DNA of 64,000 nt, taken from the NCBI GenBank assembly GCA_031374115.1, contig JANMNO010000045.1, positions 1-64,000 of the forward strand, in the 5' to 3' direction. This document shows, piece after piece, positions 60,871 to 64,000 of this stretch; position 1 is the stretch's first letter, and every line of letters starts with the position of its first letter. This stretch comes from JAKFWF01 sp031374115 (lineage in GTDB: Bacteria > Pseudomonadota > Alphaproteobacteria > Rhizobiales > Hyphomicrobiaceae). The notes under the pieces are model-generated. The model made no database searches, was not told where the DNA came from, and worked only from the letters and a program-made list of their open reading frames with translations. Position numbers and translations under genes: made by a program.

Positions 60871-61869
60871 ATGCCCAACTCGGCAAAAAAGCCAATCGTG
60901 ATCGTCACTCGCAAACTGCCCGATCTTGTCGAGACGCGGATGCGCGAATTATTCGACGCACGTCTCAATGTCGACGATAAGCCGATGTCACAGGCACAGT
61001 TGGTCGCGGCCATGAAGTTGGCCGACGTCCTAGTCCCCACCGTGACGGATCGGATCGACCGGGCGGTGTTGGCCCAAGCTGGATCGCAGCTGAAGTTGAT
61101 CGCAAACTTTGGCACCGGTGTCGACAATATCGATCTCGATACTGCCCGCAATCGCGGCATCATCGTCACCAACACACCAGGCGTCCTGACCGAAGATACC
61201 GCTGACATGACGATGGCGCTGATCCTCGCGGTGCCCCGGCGCTTGACGGAAGGCGCTGCCGCCTTGCGGTCGCCTCGAAGTGCATGGACCGGCTGGTCGC
61301 CAACTTGGATGCTGGGTCAACGTATTTATGGCAAGCGGCTCGGGATCATCGGTATGGGCCGCATCGGATTGGCGGTTGCGAAACGAGCCAGAGCGTTTGG
61401 CCTGCAGGTCCATTATCACAACCGCCGGCGGCTGCCGGAAGCGATCGAGCAGGAGGTCGAGGCCACATATTGGGATTCGCTCGATCAGATGATCTCGCGC
61501 ATGGACATCGTGTCGGTGAATTGCCCGCACACTCCGGCGACCTATCATCTGCTGTCCGCGCGCCGGCTCAAGTTGCTGAAGCCGACCGCTTATATCGTCA
61601 ATACCGCGCGCGGCGAAGTGATCGACGAGAACGAACTGTCCCGCCTGATCGAGGCGGGCGCGATCGCCGGTGCCGGTCTTGACGTGTTCGAGCACGAACC
61701 TGCGATCAATCCCAAGCTGCTGGCGTCGGACCGCGTGGTGGCGCTGCCGCATATGGGCTCGGCGACGATCGAGGGCCGGATCGACATGGGCGAGAAAGTG
61801 ATCATCAACATCAAGACCTTTCTCGATGGCCACACGCCGCCGGATCGGGTTCACCCGGCGATGTTTTGA
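60871..61869 (+). CDS. D-isomer 2-hydroxyacid dehydrogenase (glyoxylate/hydroxypyruvate reductase type)
   Basis: A 332-residue NAD(P)-dependent dehydrogenase. N-terminal VTRKLPDLVETRM, NAD fold LGIIGMGRIGLAVAKRARAFG, catalytic Arg in NTARGEVIDE, Glu in LDVFEHEP and His in LPHMGSATIEGR. Closest in pattern to D-glycerate dehydrogenases / glyoxylate reductases. The ATG at 60871 starts the conserved part; an earlier ATG at 60784 is less likely. Confidence 0.9.
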   Translation: MPNSAKKPIVIVTRKLPDLVETRMRELFDARLNVDDKPMSQAQLVAAMKLADVLVPTVTDRIDRAVLAQAGSQLKLIANFGTGVDNIDLDTARNRGIIVTNTPGVLTEDTADMTMALILAVPRRLTEGAAALRSPRSAWTGWSPTWMLGQRIYGKRLGIIGMGRIGLAVAKRARAFGLQVHYHNRRRLPEAIEQEVEATYWDSLDQMISRMDIVSVNCPHTPATYHLLSARRLKLLKPTAYIVNTARGEVIDENELSRLIEAGAIAGAGLDVFEHEPAINPKLLASDRVVALPHMGSATIEGRIDMGEKVIINIKTFLDGHTPPDRVHPAMF

Positions 61870-61895
61870 AAGTTCAGTCGCCGCCCGGCGTGCGC

Positions 61896-62936
61896 TCAGA
61901 TTTTCTTCCTGACCATCAATTTTGACAAGAAAACCGGCTGCGAGGATACCGGCATCAACCCAGCGTCAGTGAACACGCGATCCAGGTCGTCGATCGCGTA
62001 GTGGCGGAAATATGGCTCATGGAACCGCATAGGAAACGCCTCTAACAGGCCGTCCCAGCCCGGCCGGTCGCCGATCTGCAGGCTATCGATAAAGACCATC
62101 AATCCGCCCGGCTTCAACACCCGGGACAATTCCGAGGCAACCGTCCGGCGAACGTCCGGCGGCAACTCATGAAACATGAAGATGCAGCTGACGATATCTT
62201 GGCTAGCCGTGCCGAGCGGCAGGTGCTCAGCGTTGGCGGCGATGAACTCGACCGGGCGCAAATTGCTCATGTGCCGCTGTGCTTCGGCGAGGTACGGCGC
62301 GGACAGATCGATGCCGGCAAGTTTCAAGGCCGGAAATGCGAGCCTGACCTGCCGCAAGAACCTCCCGGTACCGCATGCAACATCCACCATTGAAAGCTTG
62401 CGCTGATCGCGGCCACGGATGAACTCTGCGATCGGGCGCAGCACTGCACGCCGCATTACATTGGCCGAGCCGTAAAACAGCGTCTCGACCTGCACGTCGT
62501 AAAGTTTGGCCGACTCGTCCGACAAGTACCCACCAGTCTGATAATGGAAGTCCTGAGTGAAATAGTCCGGCAGCCCTTCCGCGCCTGGCAGCTGCCGCGC
62601 GGTGGCAGCATCCTTCACGTCGCGCCGTTCGAGCGCGCCAGGCATGTCGGCCATCATCAGGCGCAGTCGAGCAAAATGATCGCCGATCGAACCGGGCTCG
62701 TCGGTGCCTGCCGGGTAAAGTCCTTGGCTGACGGCCGCGGCATCGGCGATAAAAAGTTGGGCTAGATCGGTCAGGATCTGTTGCTTAGCGGGGACCGGCC
62801 GTGACGGTTTATATGATGGTCGAGCCGCACCGAGCCTCGATGCTTGCCGGTCCATCAGCCAATTGATGCCATAGTACCAGCCGAAGCGCGCCGTGTTCCC
62901 GGCTATCTGTACCACTTGCGAAATTGGGTCTGCCAT
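61896..62936 (-). CDS. Class I SAM-dependent methyltransferase
   Basis: A 346-residue protein: an N-terminal region of about 150 residues (WYYGINWLMDRQASRLG, then a linker), followed by a SAM methyltransferase domain (MVDVACGTGRFLRQVRLAFPALKLAGIDLS; MFHELPPDVRRTVASELSRVLKPGG). Substrate unknown. ATG 62936 with GAGGT upstream; a start at 62948 would precede it. Confidence 0.88.
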   Translation of the reverse strand: MADPISQVVQIAGNTARFGWYYGINWLMDRQASRLGAARPSYKPSRPVPAKQQILTDLAQLFIADAAAVSQGLYPAGTDEPGSIGDHFARLRLMMADMPGALERRDVKDAATARQLPGAEGLPDYFTQDFHYQTGGYLSDESAKLYDVQVETLFYGSANVMRRAVLRPIAEFIRGRDQRKLSMVDVACGTGRFLRQVRLAFPALKLAGIDLSAPYLAEAQRHMSNLRPVEFIAANAEHLPLGTASQDIVSCIFMFHELPPDVRRTVASELSRVLKPGGLMVFIDSLQIGDRPGWDGLLEAFPMRFHEPYFRHYAIDDLDRVFTDAGLMPVSSQPVFLSKLMVRKKI

Positions 62937-63025
62937 GCGGTACCTCACCTGTTCTCACACTAGATAAGCATTGCGCGGATCGTAGAGCTCCAGCAATTTG
63001 ACGCACGCGCATAGGAAAATAGCTC

Positions 63026-63331
63026 ATGCCGCACTACGGGCACATTGTCATTCCCACCGGCGCCGGCCTGTCGGTTGAATCCGGAGTCGCGACCTTCCGG
63101 GATAAAGACGGCATTTGGTCGAAGGTGCGCCTCGAAGAGGTGGCGACTCCGGAAGCATTTTTGCGCGGTCCCGCCCGCGTACAGGCGTTCGTCTCAATTG
63201 CGCGACATGCCGGCGCACATACAGTCGAACTCAACCTTGAACCGTCGCTGGGTTCGAACTTTTTCGACGAGGCAATCCATGGGCCAGCGACCCAAGTCGT
63301 GCCAGCCTTGGTCGACCGGTTGCTGGCATGA
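63026..63331 (+). pseudogene. Sir2/CobB sirtuin gene with in-frame internal deletion
   Basis: The 101-codon frame fuses the sirtuin N-terminus (IPTGAGLSVESGVATFRDKDG, VRLEEVATPEAFLRGPARV) directly to the sirtuin C-terminus (ARHAGAHTVELNLEPS, FDEAIHGPATQVVPALVDRL). Intact sirtuins have about 235-250 residues; the middle with the catalytic His (in TQNVDGLH), the zinc Cys pairs and the NID motif is missing, joined near 63185-63205. It cannot be an active deacylase. Its stop overlaps the LysR start (ATGA). Confidence 0.85.
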
Positions 63332-64000
63332 ACCTCACGCTGATACTCGCATTTCACCGCGTTGCGACGGCGGGAAGCTTCACCCATGCAGCCCGCTTGT
63401 CGGGCGTCAGTCAACCGACGCTTTCCGAGCAGGTGCGGTCTCTCGAAACAACCATCGGCAAGCGGTTGTTCGAGCGGACCGGCAGGCGCGTCCGGTTGAC
63501 GGAAACCGGCGAGGCATTGCTGATTTCCACAGCCCGTCTCAGTGACGCGATCCGGGAGGTCGAGCGCACGCTCGACGGTACGAAAACTGGCAAGACCGGG
63601 GCCCTTCGGGTCAGCGCCGATAGCGCGATCCATGTACTGCCGGTGCTCGGCATGATGAAAAAGGCATCGGGCGAACTGAAGTTTACCCTGCGTATCAGCA
63701 ACTCGTCGGAAGTCACGGCGCAGGTGTTGAACGAGGAGGCTGACGTCGGCGTAATGGCACGGGCGACGAGCGATCCGCGGCTATCGGTCACCCGGATCCG
63801 GCAGGACCGGCTCGTCTTGCTGGTATCGCGCAAGGACCCGCTAGCGTTGCGCAAGCGCGTGCGCCTCGCCGAGTTCCAGGGTCGCGACCTGGTCGTCAGG
63901 GAGAAGGGGTCGATCACACGCGAGGTGATTGAGCAGCGGCTGGACGTGGCACGCATCAAGCCCGGGCAAGTGTTCGACGTCGCGACCCGCGAAGCAGTCC
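63328..64000 (+). CDS. LysR-family transcriptional regulator, 3' end outside the window
   Basis: The first 224 codons of a LysR-type regulator. N-terminal helix-turn-helix FHRVATAGSFTHAARLSGVSQPTLSEQVRSLE, wing RLFERTGRRVRLTETGEALL, then the effector domain starting near GALRVSADSAIHVLP. Begins with an ATGA overlap of the broken sirtuin gene. Target and ligand unknown. Truncated only by the window edge. Confidence 0.9.
   Translation, partial: MNLTLILAFHRVATAGSFTHAARLSGVSQPTLSEQVRSLETTIGKRLFERTGRRVRLTETGEALLISTARLSDAIREVERTLDGTKTGKTGALRVSADSAIHVLPVLGMMKKASGELKFTLRISNSSEVTAQVLNEEADVGVMARATSDPRLSVTRIRQDRLVLLVSRKDPLALRKRVRLAEFQGRDLVVREKGSITREVIEQRLDVARIKPGQVFDVATREAV

Noticed and set aside
60671..60895. 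Minus-strand frame upstream of the SH3 protein as a gene
   Set aside because: No ribosome-binding site or homology; it overlaps the dehydrogenase start region.
1..64000. CRISPR arrays, insertion sequences, prophage
   Set aside because: No regularly spaced repeats, transposase or phage genes were seen on either strand.

Overview
The window carries an almost complete alphaproteobacterial photosynthesis gene cluster (PGC, about 4.0-52.0 kb) set between housekeeping genes. The flanks (fabH-ihfA-merR next to a tRNA-Pro on the left; usg, rnpB, eda, kdgK, ugd and irr on the right), the high GC content and the gene order point to a purple non-sulfur or aerobic anoxygenic phototroph, probably of the Hyphomicrobiales (Rhizobiales). 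This placement is inferred from gene content, not from a phylogeny.
Left flank (1-4.0 kb): 3' end of fabH, ihfA, a MerR regulator, a phosphopantetheinyl transferase, tRNA-Pro(GGG), a short-chain dehydrogenase, a DUF2256 mini-protein, and a small C-terminal remnant of a cyanase gene.
PGC block 1 (4.0-21.9 kb, minus strand): bchF-N-B-H-L-M-lhaA-puhA-puhB-puhC-orf120-acsF-puhE-hemA-dxs. It covers isoprenoid and tetrapyrrole entry steps (dxs, hemA), Mg chelation (bchH), methylation (bchM), the O2-dependent cyclase (acsF), dark protochlorophyllide reduction (bchNBL), the reaction-centre H subunit and assembly factors. Most genes are joined by ATGA overlaps.
Block 2 (22.2-30.3 kb, plus strand): aerR/ppaA-ppsR1-bchG-bch2-bchP-tspO-two uncharacterised genes.
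Regulatory island (30.3-35.3 kb): cytochrome c2 (minus strand), a second ppsR, a bacteriophytochrome lacking a recognisable kinase domain, and a heme oxygenase that would make its biliverdin. The set resembles the BphP1/PpsR2 light-control pair of Rhodopseudomonas and Bradyrhizobium.
Block 3 (35.4-45.5 kb, minus strand): crtF, then bchC-X-Y-Z-pufQ-B-A-L-M-C, a superoperon for the last bacteriochlorophyll a steps, LH1, the reaction-centre core and the tetraheme cytochrome. Block 4 is crtD-crtC (plus strand). Block 5 is bchI-D-O plus a 52-residue membrane peptide (minus strand).
PpsR/CrtJ-type palindromes (TGT-N12-ACA or one-base variants) lie upstream of puhE-hemA, bchF, aerR, bchG, cycA, bchC (tandem), crtD/crtF and bchI, so the sequence itself ties the blocks into one regulon. 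No bchE, LH2 (pucBA), crtA, crtB, crtE or crtI is in the window.
Right flank (52-64 kb): a membrane protein, usg, RNase P RNA, a DUF3597 protein, a CoA-ester lyase/MaoC pair, NAD kinase, Entner-Doudoroff genes (eda, kdgK), ugd, irr, an SH3 protein, a 2-hydroxyacid dehydrogenase, a methyltransferase, an internally deleted sirtuin gene and a LysR gene cut by the window edge.
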